From positions 1,860,001 through 1,924,000 of the forward strand of contig NZ_CP089309.1 of assembly GCF_021228795.1 (NCBI RefSeq): a DNA stretch of 64,000 bases, read 5' to 3'. This DNA comes from Thiocapsa bogorovii (GTDB lineage Bacteria > Pseudomonadota > Gammaproteobacteria > Chromatiales > Chromatiaceae). Below are positions 27,342 through 37,095 of the stretch, piece after piece. The notes under the pieces were generated by a model. That model saw only the letters and a program-made list of their open reading frames with translations, ran no database searches and was not told the DNA's origin. A program made the translations under genes and the position numbers. Each line of letters starts with the position of its first letter. Within the stretch, counting starts at the first letter, position 1.

Positions 27342-29171
27342 TCAGGGCAGCGCAAGCCGCAAGGCGGGCGGTGCCTGAGCCGGCACCGTTGCAGCATCTT
27401 GGAACTGCAACGACGCTAACCGCGCATAGAGCCCGTCTTCGGCCATCAACTCATCATGTCGCCCGCTCGCGACGATCCGACCCTGATCCAGGACCAGGAT
27501 GCGGTCTGCCGTGCGTACGGTCGCCAGCCGATGAGCGATGACGATACTGGTGCGGCCCTGCATCAGCTGCTCCAACGCTTCCTGCACCAGCCGCTCGCTC
27601 TCGGCATCCAGCGCACTGGTCGCCTCGTCCAGCAAGAGGAGCACCGGATTGCGCAGCACCGTGCGTGCGATGGCGATGCGCTGACGCTCGCCGCCCGAGA
27701 GCCTGACCCCGCGCTCGCCCAGAAAGGTGTCGAAACCCTGCGGCAAACGGTCGAGAAACTCGGCCGCGTGCGCGGCCTCGGCGGCGCGGCGGACATCCGC
27801 ATCGCTCGCGTCGACGAGACCGTAACGGATGTTCTCCCAAGCGTTCGCCCCGAAGATGACCGGATCCTGCGGGACCAGCGACATGTGCCGGCGCAGCTCG
27901 GCGGGCGCGAGATCGCGCAGATCCACCCCGTCGAAGCGCACCGCACCGGCAACCGGATCGTAGAAGCGCAACAGCAGTTGAAAGAGTGTCGACTTGCCGG
28001 CGCCTGAAGGCCCGACCAGCGCCACCCGCTCGCCCGGCTCGATGACCAGATCGAGGCGATCGAGCGCCGGGGTATCCGGACGCGCCGGATAGAGGAAACG
28101 CACCGCATCGAACTCGACCCGCCCGCGCGCCGGATCCGGCAACGCCCTCGGTTCGGGTGGTGTGCGAATACTCGGCTCCGACTCCAACAACTCCATCAGC
28201 CGCTCGCTCGCGCCCGCACCGCGGAGCAACTGGCCCATGAGCTCGCTCAAAGACCCGACCGATCCGGCGACCACGACGGCGTAGAACAGAAAGGCCGAGA
28301 GCTCGCCCCCGCTGATGGTGCCCGCCAGGACCTGCCGACCGCCGACCCAGAGCACCACCCCGATCGCGCCGAAGGTCAGGAGGGTCGACACCGCCGCCAG
28401 CAAGGCACTGGTCTGCGAGCGCCGCGCCGCGACCTCGAAGGCGGATTCCACCTGGGTGCCGTAGCGCTCGCGATCGATCGGCTCGTGACAGCAGGCCTGC
28501 ACTGTGCGAATCCCGTGGATCACCTCGTCGACATAGGCCCCGACGTCGGCGATCCGGTCCTGGCTGGCGCGCGACAGGCGCCGGACGCGATGCCCCAGGA
28601 GCCAGGCCGGGAGAATCACGAATGGCACCCCGAGCAGCACCAAACCGGTCAGGGCCGGGCTGGTGATCGCGAGCATGACGATGCCGCCGATCATCAGGAG
28701 ACCGGTGCGCAGCACCATCGCCAGGGTCGAGCCGACCACGACCTGGAGCAACGCCGTGTCGCTGGTCAGACGCGAGATGACCTCACCGACCCGGGTCGTC
28801 TCGAAGAAACCGACATCGAGCGACAGTACCCGATCGAAGACGCTCTTGCGGATATCCGCCACCACCCGCTCGCCGATCCAATTGAGCAAGTAGCTGCGCA
28901 CTCCCACGGCGATGCCGGTCGCGAGAACCACGGCGAGAAACAGCATCAACGCCTGATCCAACGCCTGCGTCGAGCCGCTGGTCAGGCCCGAATCCACCAA
29001 GGTGCGAATCACCTGACCGAACGCAAGGACCGAACCGGCCCCGACGAAGAGTGCCACCAGCGCCCCTGCGAGCTGCCAGCCGTAGGGCCGGGTGAAACCA
29101 AGGAGCCGTCGCAGCGCTCCAAGGTTGCGCGTTCCGGGGCGGTCGTTGGGGGTGACGGCTTGCTCTCGCAT
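27342..29171 (-). CDS. ABC exporter, MsbA/ABCB-like half-transporter
   Basis: A 609-residue fused permease-ATPase. Six membrane helices occupy residues about 20-320. The nucleotide-binding domain has Walker A GPSGAGKSTLFQ, signature VRLSGGERQRIA, Walker B LLLLDEATSALD and the H-loop VIAHRLATV. It works as a dimer; the substrate is probably lipid-like or hydrophobic but cannot be told. The start chosen is ATG of MREQAVTPNDRPG, 13 bases after a GAG; an upstream extension of 37 residues is proline/acidic and unlikely. A small stem (CGTTCC / GGAACG, 27301-27321) lies just after the stop. Confidence 0.93.
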   Translation of the reverse strand: MREQAVTPNDRPGTRNLGALRRLLGFTRPYGWQLAGALVALFVGAGSVLAFGQVIRTLVDSGLTSGSTQALDQALMLFLAVVLATGIAVGVRSYLLNWIGERVVADIRKSVFDRVLSLDVGFFETTRVGEVISRLTSDTALLQVVVGSTLAMVLRTGLLMIGGIVMLAITSPALTGLVLLGVPFVILPAWLLGHRVRRLSRASQDRIADVGAYVDEVIHGIRTVQACCHEPIDRERYGTQVESAFEVAARRSQTSALLAAVSTLLTFGAIGVVLWVGGRQVLAGTISGGELSAFLFYAVVVAGSVGSLSELMGQLLRGAGASERLMELLESEPSIRTPPEPRALPDPARGRVEFDAVRFLYPARPDTPALDRLDLVIEPGERVALVGPSGAGKSTLFQLLLRFYDPVAGAVRFDGVDLRDLAPAELRRHMSLVPQDPVIFGANAWENIRYGLVDASDADVRRAAEAAHAAEFLDRLPQGFDTFLGERGVRLSGGERQRIAIARTVLRNPVLLLLDEATSALDAESERLVQEALEQLMQGRTSIVIAHRLATVRTADRILVLDQGRIVASGRHDELMAEDGLYARLASLQFQDAATVPAQAPPALRLALP

Positions 29172-29418
29172 AGGTCTGATCTCGTTGGGACGACAGCGGG
29201 GTTCACCGCCCGGTGTCAAAGGATTCGGCGCCCGAGCGGGCTCGACCGGAACGCTCGGCTCGGCCTCGCCCTCCGATTCCAACTAGGACCATCGGTTAAC
29301 CCTCTGCTAACCTCCGAGGAACCGAGTCGCGGTCGGCGACCGTGATCCGGCCCGGGCAGGGAACGCCGACAACACAGCAGGAGTCGATTCCCCACTACCG
29401 AGGGAGCTCGAAGAGACG

Positions 29419-29850
29419 ATGAAGACGATTCAACAACTGCTCGGCGACAAAGGCTCGCAGGTTTGGTCGATCGGCCCCGATGCAAGCGTCTACGATGCAC
29501 TCGTGCTCATGGCCGAGAAGCAGATCGGCGCCCTTCTGGTCATGGAAAACGGCGCAATGATCGGTCTGATCTCGGAGCGCGACTACGCGCGCAGCGTCAT
29601 CTTGAGGGGGCGCACATCCAAGGAGACGCTCGTGCGCGACGTCATGACCGAGCGCGTCGTCTGCACCCAACCGGAGCAGAGCCTCGAAGAGGCGATGGCC
29701 CTGATGACGGATAAGCGGGTGCGCCATCTCCCGGTCATCGCCGACGGCAAGGTCATCGGCCTCATCTCGATCGGCGATCTGATCAAATCCATCATCTCGG
29801 AGCACAAGTTCATCATCGAGCAGCTCGAGCACTATATCAGCAGCGGCTGA
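29419..29850 (+). CDS. CBS domain-pair protein
   Basis: A 143-residue protein made almost entirely of two CBS domains (about residues 8-65 and 73-130), a Bateman module that binds adenine nucleotides. Typical endings ALLVMENGAMIGLISERDYAR and HLPVIADGKVIGLISIGDLIK are present, with VRDVMTERVVCTQPEQ starting the second domain. A C-terminal helix (EHKFIIEQLEHYISSG) follows, as in the stand-alone inosine-dehydrogenase-like CBS proteins of proteobacteria. The ribosome site GAGGGAG...GAGACG precedes ATG. The regulatory target is unknown. Confidence 0.92.
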   Translation: MKTIQQLLGDKGSQVWSIGPDASVYDALVLMAEKQIGALLVMENGAMIGLISERDYARSVILRGRTSKETLVRDVMTERVVCTQPEQSLEEAMALMTDKRVRHLPVIADGKVIGLISIGDLIKSIISEHKFIIEQLEHYISSG

Positions 29851-30048
29851 TATCCGGATCTCAAAACCCGCGGCGGAATCGATGCTCTCGCCGGTTCGGC
29901 AGGCCGGTCAGGAGGTCGTCACCGGTACGCGTCCAAGCGGCGGACGCTGAACGCGACGACTCGCCGTTTCCATTGGCATCGACAGGATCCTCCATCGGAC
30001 CGGACCTGTGGATTGACGTGATGGACAGCCAAAGCTCCAATAGCGGGC

Positions 30049-33000
30049 ATGAAGATCCTGCACGCGTTCTGGCTTCCGGAGTCAAGCCCCGACTTTGTTC
30101 AGTCGGGGACGATGCGCCTGTGGTGCGAAACCGACCGGGCCGATCCGGACGACACGGAGCCGACATCGGCCCGGCACCCGGGCCAGTTGCCGCGATCGGA
30201 CTGGCCGGCACTGCTCGAGGGTCTCGGGCTCGCGAACGGGACGACGGTCCTCAAGCCGACCCCCGGCCTCGTGCGTTTGCCGAGCCACGGCGCGAGACCG
30301 CTGCCGTGTCCCGAGCTCGCCAAGGCACTGCAGGAGCCGGTGGATGTCTCCGGCGCGACCCTGCGGACCTGGGAGGTCGACTGCATCGCGCTCGAGCGGC
30401 CCATCAAGCAGCTCGCCGACATGCACTACCTGGCGGCCTTCGGGTTCGACGATCTGGAGCCGGGCAGTGACTTCCTCTTCTGGTACTGGTTCACGCAGGA
30501 ATTGAAGCAACGGCTGCTGCGCGATCAATACCTGCCGGCACTGCGGTACCGTCAGCCGCCGATACCGAACGGCAAACGCAAAGCACCAGCGCCCGAGATC
30601 TACGGGGCTTGGCGGTGGGCAGCGGGCCCTGAGGACCCGCTGATCGCGACGGCGGCCCGGCGCATGCCCGCCGCCTGCGGTGCCGGCCTCGATGCCCACC
30701 TCGGCTCCGGCCGGGATGCGGGCCCACACGGGACCGGACACGAGTGGCTGGAACCCATGAGCCTGCTGCGGCACTGCGCGGACGTGCTCCTCGACCGGTT
30801 GATTCGACAGACCAAGTGGCCCGCCGCATTCCACAAGCGCGTCGAGGCCACTCTGCTCGCACCCTGCCTGGCGCCCACGCCGGCCGCTGCCCGCTGGACG
30901 CCCTTCGCGCCGGACCCATCGCACGGACTGGAGATGCTGCGCCAGTGGCAGGCGTGGCGCGACCGTATCGTCGGCAGCGAACGGACCGCGGCCTTCCGAT
31001 TGGGCTTTCGGCTCGCGGAGCCGCCGACGGACGATGCCGGCGACCACATCGTCGGCCATCAGGGCGACGATCAAGACACTTGGCGCCTGCACTTCGTCGC
31101 CATCGCCACAGAGGATCCGTCGCACCGTTTGGCGCTGGCGGACTACTGGGCTGCATCGACATCCGCGCGTGCCACGCATCGGTCGCGCTTCGGCGCCGAT
31201 TTCGAACAGATCCTCCTGCTGAACCTCGGCCTCGCCGCGCGCATGGTGCCGATGCTTTGGGGCGGACTCGACACCGCCGAACCGCAGTCGGTCGCGTTGG
31301 ACCTGGATGGCGCCTTCAGCTTCCTGAAGGAATCCGCCTGGGTGCTGGAAGACGCCGGCTACAGCGTCATCGTCCCGGCCTGGTGGACGCCAAAGGGCCG
31401 CCAGCGCGTCAAGCTGCGGCTGCGCCCGTCCGCGGGCAAGACAGGCAAGAGCGCCGGCAGCAGCCCCGGCGCCGGGCATGTCAACCTGTCCAATCTCATC
31501 CAGTACCGCTACGACCTGGCGATCGGTGACCAGACCCTGACCCCCGAGGAATGGCAACAATTGGTCGAGGCCAAGACGCCGCTGGTGCGCTTCCGCGGCC
31601 AATGGGTCGAGCTGGATCGGGACAAGATGCAGGAGATGCTCGCCTTCTGGCGCGAGCACGGCGGCGAGATGCCGAGCATGAGCCTGCAGGAGATCCTGCA
31701 ACGCACTGCCGAGGACGACGCCTTCGAGGTCGATCCCGACGCCGCCCTGGCCGGGATGCTGGAGCGGTTGCGCGACCAGAGCCGGTTGCAGCCGGTCGAG
31801 ACCCCGACGGGCCTGCACGCCGACCTGCGCGACTACCAAAAACGCGGCCTGGCCTGGATCGGGTTCCTGGAGGGGCTCGGGCTGAACGGCTGCCTGGCCG
31901 ACGACATGGGTCTGGGCAAGACCATGCAGGTCATCGCCCGACTGGTGCAGGAACGTGTCGGCGCGGACCGCATCGCGCCAACCCTGTTGGTCGCCCCCAC
32001 CTCGGTCATCGGCAACTGGCAAAAAGAGGTTGAGCGCTTCGCGCCGGGCTTAAGCACCTGGATTCATCACGGCGCGAAACGCGAGAAGGATACCAAGGCG
32101 TTCCAGGCGCAGGCCGCCGAGCACGACCTGATCATCACCTCCTACGCGCTGGTGCGGCGCGACCAGAAGCTGCTCGCCGGCGTGGACTGGCAGCGCGTGG
32201 TGCTCGACGAAGCGCAGAACATCAAGAATCCGAAGGCCGACCAGACCCGCGCCGTGTGCAAGCTCGAAGCCCGGCATCGGCTCGCCCTGACCGGCACCCC
32301 GGTGGAAAATCGGCTCACCGACCTCTGGTCGATCTTCAACTTCGTCAATCCCGGCTATCTCGACACCCAGCCACGCTTTCGCAAACGCTTCGAGCTGCCC
32401 GTGCAACGCGACAACGACCCGGTGCAGACCGCAACACTTAAGCGCCTGATGGAGCCCTTCATCCTGCGCCGCGTGAAGACCGACAAGTCCATCATCGCGG
32501 ACCTGCCGGACAAGCTCGAGGCCATCGCCTACTGCAATCTCAGCCGCGAGCAAGCGGCGCTTTACGAATCGGTGGTGCGCGACGTCGAGCAGCAGCTCGA
32601 AGAGAAGACCGGCATCGAACGTCAGGGCCTGATGCTCTCCACGCTGATGCGCCTGAAGCAGATCTGCAACCATCCCGCGCAGTTCCTTCAGGACGGCAGC
32701 GCCTTCACCGCCGCGCGCTCGCACAAGCTCGAGCGGTTGCACGCGATGCTCGAAGAGGCCATGGCCGAGGGCGACAGCGTGCTGATTTTCTCCCAGTTCA
32801 CCGAGATCGGCGAGCAGCTCGAACACACGCTGCGCCGCGACCACCACTACAACACCTACTATCTGCACGGCGGCACCTCGCGCGCCCGGCGCGAGCAAAT
32901 GATCGACGCCTTTCAAGACCCGGACGGCGAGCCGTCGGTGTTCGTGCTCTCGCTGAAGGCCGGCGGCGTCGGCATCACCTTGACCCGCGCCAACCACGTC

Positions 33001-33261
33001 TTCCACTTCGACCGCTGGTGGAATCCGGCCGTCGAGGACCAGGCCAGCGATCGCGCCTATCGCATCGGCCAGCAAAAAACCGTCTTCGTGCACAAATTCG
33101 TCACCATCGGCACGCTGGAAGAGCGCATCGACGCCATGATCCAAGACAAAAAGGCCCTGGCTGGCACCATCGTCTGCAGCGACGAGTCCTGGCTGACGCA
33201 ACTCGACAACGACCGCTTCAAAGACCTGATCCGCCTCAATCGCCAGGCGGTGATGGGCTGA
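30049..33261 (+). CDS. SNF2-family helicase/ATPase
   Basis: A 1070-residue double-stranded DNA translocase. The first 580 residues are an uncharacterised accessory region typical of the bacterial SNF2-HepA group. The helicase core has Q-like LRDYQKRGLAWIGFLEG, Walker A DDMGLGKTMQ (about residue 617), DEAQ box VLDEAQNIKNP (about 720), LTGTPVENRL, FDRWWNPAVEDQASDRAYR and RIGQ (about 1005). Such proteins remodel protein-DNA or polymerase-DNA complexes; the specific job is unknown. The ATG has only a weak ribosome site. The SWIM gene follows after 23 bases, a common pairing, so the two are probably one operon. Confidence 0.93.
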   Translation: MKILHAFWLPESSPDFVQSGTMRLWCETDRADPDDTEPTSARHPGQLPRSDWPALLEGLGLANGTTVLKPTPGLVRLPSHGARPLPCPELAKALQEPVDVSGATLRTWEVDCIALERPIKQLADMHYLAAFGFDDLEPGSDFLFWYWFTQELKQRLLRDQYLPALRYRQPPIPNGKRKAPAPEIYGAWRWAAGPEDPLIATAARRMPAACGAGLDAHLGSGRDAGPHGTGHEWLEPMSLLRHCADVLLDRLIRQTKWPAAFHKRVEATLLAPCLAPTPAAARWTPFAPDPSHGLEMLRQWQAWRDRIVGSERTAAFRLGFRLAEPPTDDAGDHIVGHQGDDQDTWRLHFVAIATEDPSHRLALADYWAASTSARATHRSRFGADFEQILLLNLGLAARMVPMLWGGLDTAEPQSVALDLDGAFSFLKESAWVLEDAGYSVIVPAWWTPKGRQRVKLRLRPSAGKTGKSAGSSPGAGHVNLSNLIQYRYDLAIGDQTLTPEEWQQLVEAKTPLVRFRGQWVELDRDKMQEMLAFWREHGGEMPSMSLQEILQRTAEDDAFEVDPDAALAGMLERLRDQSRLQPVETPTGLHADLRDYQKRGLAWIGFLEGLGLNGCLADDMGLGKTMQVIARLVQERVGADRIAPTLLVAPTSVIGNWQKEVERFAPGLSTWIHHGAKREKDTKAFQAQAAEHDLIITSYALVRRDQKLLAGVDWQRVVLDEAQNIKNPKADQTRAVCKLEARHRLALTGTPVENRLTDLWSIFNFVNPGYLDTQPRFRKRFELPVQRDNDPVQTATLKRLMEPFILRRVKTDKSIIADLPDKLEAIAYCNLSREQAALYESVVRDVEQQLEEKTGIERQGLMLSTLMRLKQICNHPAQFLQDGSAFTAARSHKLERLHAMLEEAMAEGDSVLIFSQFTEIGEQLEHTLRRDHHYNTYYLHGGTSRARREQMIDAFQDPDGEPSVFVLSLKAGGVGITLTRANHVFHFDRWWNPAVEDQASDRAYRIGQQKTVFVHKFVTIGTLEERIDAMIQDKKALAGTIVCSDESWLTQLDNDRFKDLIRLNRQAVMG

Positions 33262-33284
33262 TGCGGCGATAGGCGACGACACCC

Positions 33285-34139
33285 ATGAGCAACCCAGGCA
33301 GAACTTGGTGGGGGAGCCGCTTCCTCGCTGCATTGGAAGGCTTCACCGACAGCGGCCGCCTGCAGCGCGGACGCGGCTACAGCAGCGACAACCGCATCCT
33401 CGAGTTCGCCATCGCCGACGGCTTGGTTACCGCAACAGTGCGCGGCAACGTAAACCCCTACTACGGCGTCTACAAGGAGCCAAAGTACAAGACCCGCATC
33501 CAGATGACCCCGCTGGCAAAAGACGAATGGGCCAGCGCCATCGCCCGGATCGGCAGCCGAGCCGACCTGGTCGCACGCCTGTTGATGAACCAGATGCCGG
33601 ACGACATCGAGTCGGCCTTTGCCGGCACCGGCAAGGCCCGAGTCACGACGAAATCACTGCTGCCCCGCAATCGCCAGGACTTCAAGCTCACCGACTGTTC
33701 CTGCCCCGACTACGCCAACCCCTGCAAGCACATCGCCGGCGTCTATTATCGTCTCGCTCGCCAACTCGACCAGGATCCCTTCCTGCTGTTAGAGCTGCGC
33801 GGCCTCGGCCGAGAGCAACTGCGCGCGGCGCTAAGCAAAACCCCTCTCGGCCACGCCCTGCACGGGCTCGCCGACACCGCAAAACCGGAGCCCGTCGCCA
33901 CCGAGAGCTACTTCACCCGGCCCGAGCCCGCGAGCGCATCACCCGACTACCACGCCTTCTGGCACGGCACCAAGCGCCTGCCGCGCGAGCTGCCGGCCAT
34001 GCGCCCGGCTGAAGTCCCCGCCATCCTGATCCGCAAGGGCGGCGACTATCCACCGTTCTGGGACAAGGATGCCTCGTTCGTGGCACTGATGGAGGAGCTG
34101 TATCTGCGGGTGCGCGAGAAGAACAAGACGTTGCTGTAG
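33285..34139 (+). CDS. SWIM zinc finger protein
   Basis: A 284-residue protein with a SWIM zinc finger CxCx(n)CxH at C138, C140, C147, H149 (CSCPDYANPCKH). The N-terminal part (TWWGSRFLAALEGFTDSGRLQRGRGY trimmed) matches the common start of SNF2-linked SWIM proteins: W-G..F..A........GRL.RGR.Y. SWIM fingers bind DNA or protein. Its position 23 bases behind the SNF2 helicase gene suggests that it delivers or tethers that motor. Convergent with the decayed type III restriction gene, which begins 75 bases further on. Confidence 0.9.
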   Translation: MSNPGRTWWGSRFLAALEGFTDSGRLQRGRGYSSDNRILEFAIADGLVTATVRGNVNPYYGVYKEPKYKTRIQMTPLAKDEWASAIARIGSRADLVARLLMNQMPDDIESAFAGTGKARVTTKSLLPRNRQDFKLTDCSCPDYANPCKHIAGVYYRLARQLDQDPFLLLELRGLGREQLRAALSKTPLGHALHGLADTAKPEPVATESYFTRPEPASASPDYHAFWHGTKRLPRELPAMRPAEVPAILIRKGGDYPPFWDKDASFVALMEELYLRVREKNKTLL

Positions 34140-34214
34140 CCGGCGCCCCTTGCGTAATCCGCGACCACGACGGACGTCCCGGCACAGCTCGCAACCAAGA
34201 GGCGCGCGATGCGC

Positions 34215-35469
34215 TTACGGACGTAAACCCCGACCGATGGATTGCTCGATCAGGACGCGCGCATTGGCCGCGCGCAGGGGCACGATGGTGTAGAGGTTGG
34301 TGACGTCCCAGCCCTCCTTGAGCATGTTCACGTGGATCACGATCTCGGTCGTCTCCTCGGTGTGCTCGACCTTGAGCAAGCGGGTGATCATGGCCTCTTC
34401 TTCGGCCCCGCTTTTGCTGGAATCCACCTGTATGACCTTGTCTTTGTAATGCCCATCGAAGAAGGCATCGGATTGGATCAGCGTCAGCAGCTCGCCCGCA
34501 TGGGTGGTGTCGCGTGCGATGACCAATACGAAGGGCTTGACGATTGGCTTCTCGGTTGCGCGCGCATAGGTCTCCAGCTCGACCTTCACCCCCTCATGCC
34601 GGCGCACCCCGTCTTCGAGCTTGAGCCGCTCGATCTCGGAGGCGGACATCCCGCTGGGGTCGAAGTCCTTGCGTGTGACGACCGCGGGTTTCTTCACGAA
34701 GCCGTCGGCCATCGCACGCGCCAGCGGGTAGTCGAGGATCACGTTCTTGAAGGCGACGGCGCCCCGGCTGGTCTCGACATAGGGCTGGCCGTCAGCTCGA
34801 GCCCGAGGATAGGACGAAGCTCGTTGATCGCCCGAATCCCGGCGCTCGCGCGGTAGCCGTGCGACTCGTCCATTAGGAGCACCAGATCCGGCAGTCCGGC
34901 CAGATAGTCGAAATAGCTGGTGCCGATGTACTCCGACAGTCGCTTGATGCGCGGCGTCTTGCCGCCACGGACCTCCGTTGATCTTGGAGATGTTGAAGAT
35001 GTTGATCCGCACGGTCCTGAACAGGCCGGCCCCGGTGACATTCTGTTGATCGTAGTTGTCGCCTGTGATGACCATGGGCGTATTGGTCGCGAACTCGGCG
35101 ATACCCCGGAGGACATACTTCGTCGTGTTCGGCGTGAAGTCCGTGATCAGCTTGTTTAGTTGGTCAGGTTGGGCGCCAGCACGAAGAAGTTGTCGGTCCG
35201 TGGGCCTGATGCAGATAACTGACGAAGGCACCCATGAGCCGGGTTTTGCCCACGCCGGTCGCGAGCGCGAAACACAGCGAGGGGAGATCCCGCTCGAAAT
35301 CGGAGACCGAAGCAAACTCCCCGCGGATGATGTCCAGCACGGCGGTGACCTCGGGCGCTTTGCCGGGCGTCGTGATCTCCATGATCCGATGCAGGATCTC
35401 CAGCGATCGGCGCTGGGGCGGGCGCAGGCTCAGGCGGCCGGCGATGGCGTTCACATGGCGGACAGTCAC
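34215..35469 (-). pseudogene. Decayed type III restriction enzyme Res subunit
   Basis: The minus strand reads a type III Res helicase-nuclease in at least three frames. Walker A is in CFALATGVGKTRLMGAF. FFVLAPNLT and LITDFTPNTTKYVLRG follow in shifted frames. The DEAH-type box is in LVLLMDESHGYRA and needs another shift. Later helicase motifs HVNMLKEGWDVTNLYTIVP and RVLIEQSIGRGLRP end at a stop, so the C-terminal nuclease part is missing. The longest continuous frame, 34215-35315, contains an out-of-frame middle. Not functional. Confidence 0.85.
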
Positions 35470-35481
35470 GAACCACCTCCT

Positions 35482-35775
35482 TCAAGCGACACGGAGCAGA
35501 TCCTTTTCGATATGCCGGCGCAAGCGGGGTTTGATCATCGCATCCGTTGCAAGGTCGACCTTGGTGCCGAACAGTGCCTCCAGGCAATCCTTCAGATCCA
35601 TGTAGCCGTCGAAGGTCGGCGGGCCTTCGAAGTCCACCAGCAGATCGATATCACTCCCGTCCCGAAGTTCATCGCGGGCAGCGGATCCGAAGAGGGCGAG
35701 ATGCTTCACGCCGAACCGTTGCCGCATCTCCTCGCGGTGCCCGTTAAGAACCAATAAGACCTGTTCTCTGTTCAT
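35482..35775 (-). CDS. MNT-type nucleotidyltransferase
   Basis: A 97-residue minimal nucleotidyltransferase. The active-site motif is LALFGSAARDELRDGSDIDL, with the metal-binding Asp pair, and a third acidic residue probably in TKVDLAT. Family members act as antitoxins that AMPylate HEPN toxins, or as stand-alone modifiers. Here the ATG overlaps the TGA of the type III methylase remnant (TGATG), and the Res remnant starts 12 bases downstream. It was therefore part of the restriction operon and is the only frame there still intact. No HEPN partner is present. Confidence 0.82.
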   Translation of the reverse strand: MNREQVLLVLNGHREEMRQRFGVKHLALFGSAARDELRDGSDIDLLVDFEGPPTFDGYMDLKDCLEALFGTKVDLATDAMIKPRLRRHIEKDLLRVA

Positions 35776-36130
35776 CAGGATTCCTCTTGACCGAAATCAA
35801 ACCTCTGCTGCCCCGACTGCGGGGGCGCGATCGGAAGATTGTCGACCCGAAGCGAGTAATCGTCGCGGCCCCACTCGCAGCGCGAGAGCACTGGCGGAGG
35901 ATCTTTTTGACCGTGAGATTGGAGTAGAGGTCGGCTCGGGCACGAAAGGCGGTGCAGAGCACCAGGAGGCTACGCTCGGGTCCGACCTCGTCGCTCAGTT
36001 GCTCAAGCTGCTCATGATTCAGGTTGGCAGTGGTGATATAGATGAGATCGCTCTCGGTCGAGTAGCCGTGCTGGCCTTGATCATCGGTTGGTCCAGAACG
36101 GGGGGTTTTGGTAGGCGATCAAGCACCCTG
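35775..36130 (-). pseudogene. 3' remnant of type III DNA methyltransferase (Mod)
   Basis: Pieces of the C-terminus of a type III/adenine-specific methylase are readable in shifted frames: LIAYQNPPFW, then HGYSTESDLIYITTANL and LLVLCTAFRARADLYSNLTV, then VLSRCEWGRDDYSLRVDNLP up to the stop at 35775. The ending KKIP..VL.RCEWG.DDYSL.VENLP is typical of Mod-like proteins. The catalytic part upstream is gone. Confidence 0.75.
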
Positions 36131-36590
36131 AAGGAGTTGCAGGAGCGCCGGGTAGGCGTAACCTTGGAAGTGCAAACTGACCGAGGGAAATGCCGTTATC
36201 CGATGCCCCTGCCTGCGTTGACTCTAGTGCAGATCGACGCCCCACGCCAATCCACGATCGCCCGTCGATGGACAAAGACATGCGGTCAGCGACATTCAGG
36301 CACGGCATTGTGGCGGGTTTTGATGCAGGGCTCAGCGACTTCCGCTGCCCCCTGGAGTCCCGCGCAAAGAAATCGGATTCACTGGGCATGGGCCGGCGTC
36401 AGATCCAAAGCGGCCTTCACATCGAGCCAGAACAGATGCGCAGGCGAGCTTGGCAACCCACCGGCGTTGGGGCGAGGCCGAGGCCAGGGGTAGATCCGGA
36501 GACAGTAAATTTAACTCGTAAACGAGGCGAGTGTCAGCTGTCCACTCGACTGCGAACCCCGGACCAGCGAATCACCAGCGTCGGCTACTG

Positions 36591-36726
36591 GCCGGTTGCA
36601 GACGTTAGGGGCGACCCAATCGACCCAAGACCTTCCGGACCGCCGGCACCCGTATCAGCGGTGGACGAATCCGGCAGCGTCAGCGCGGATTAGTCCGAGA
36701 AATTCCAGGGGAATAGGGTGAGCGAA
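36591..36726 (+). repeat. 135-bp dispersed repeat, copy 2
   Basis: Aligns with 20166-20300 from GCCGGTT to GTGAGCGA with few gaps. It directly precedes the DUF3604 relic, whereas the first copy precedes the LMF gene, so the flanks are unrelated. Confidence 0.7.
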
Positions 36727-36730
36727 AACA

Positions 36731-36865
36731 GCTGGTCTCGCGGGCATACTCCCGTGGCAGCATGTTCTCGGTCTTGGGCTCGACCCCGAATCTCGCCTGG
36801 TCCTAGGTCTCGAAATCGGCGAACTCGTCCTCGGCAGACAGAAACGGGTGCGCCTGGCCATCTCC
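36731..36865 (-). pseudogene. Fragment of a DUF3604 gene
   Basis: One minus-strand frame reads GDGQAHPFLSAEDEFADFET, then a TAG stop, then DQARFGVEPKTENMLPREY and ARETS. DUF3604 proteins have ...DEFADFETWD........KT..ML..EYAREAL..., so the TAG replaces the conserved TGG (Trp). Nothing else of the protein (usually 600 or more residues) is present. Confidence 0.65.
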
Positions 36866-36959
36866 TTTCATTAAGGGCACCGCCAAAAGGCAACCGCCAC
36901 GACGAAAGTGTGAGTTGGCATCAACATATCGTCCTCAGATGAACGGGCCTTTTCTAAAG

Positions 36960-36990
36960 CACCCAAGGTCCGCCGTGCGGACCTTGGGTG
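36960..36990 (-). terminator. Rho-independent-like terminator of the DUF533 gene
   Basis: A perfect 14-bp stem (CACCCAAGGTCCGC / GCGGACCTTGGGTG) with a 3-base loop lies 106 bases after the stop of the leftward DUF533 gene. On that strand it is followed by CTTTAGAAAAGG, a weak T-run. This is among the strongest hairpins noticed in the window. Confidence 0.75.
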
Positions 36991-37095
36991 AACGTTTCTC
37001 CCTACCTTTCCGCTAGCGCCCGTACTCAAATCGGCCAGGCATGGAGCGGTAGCGTGTGCTGCGCGGAAGAATCGATGACCGGCAGGCGCTGCTGC

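Larger units (their letters stand above)
36131..37095. other. Gene-free debris region
   Basis: About 965 bases with no intact gene. It contains a dispersed repeat copy (36591-36726), a DUF3604 relic (36731-36865) and a strong terminator (36960-36990). The part 36131-36590 has stop codons in all frames. A fragment SVSLHFQGYAYPALLQLLQG can be read near 36130-36190 on the minus strand but was not identified. Confidence 0.6.

Noticed and set aside
30082-32022. 646-codon open frame opposite the SNF2 gene
   Set aside because: Antisense shadow; the SNF2 motifs on the plus strand are complete and in one frame.
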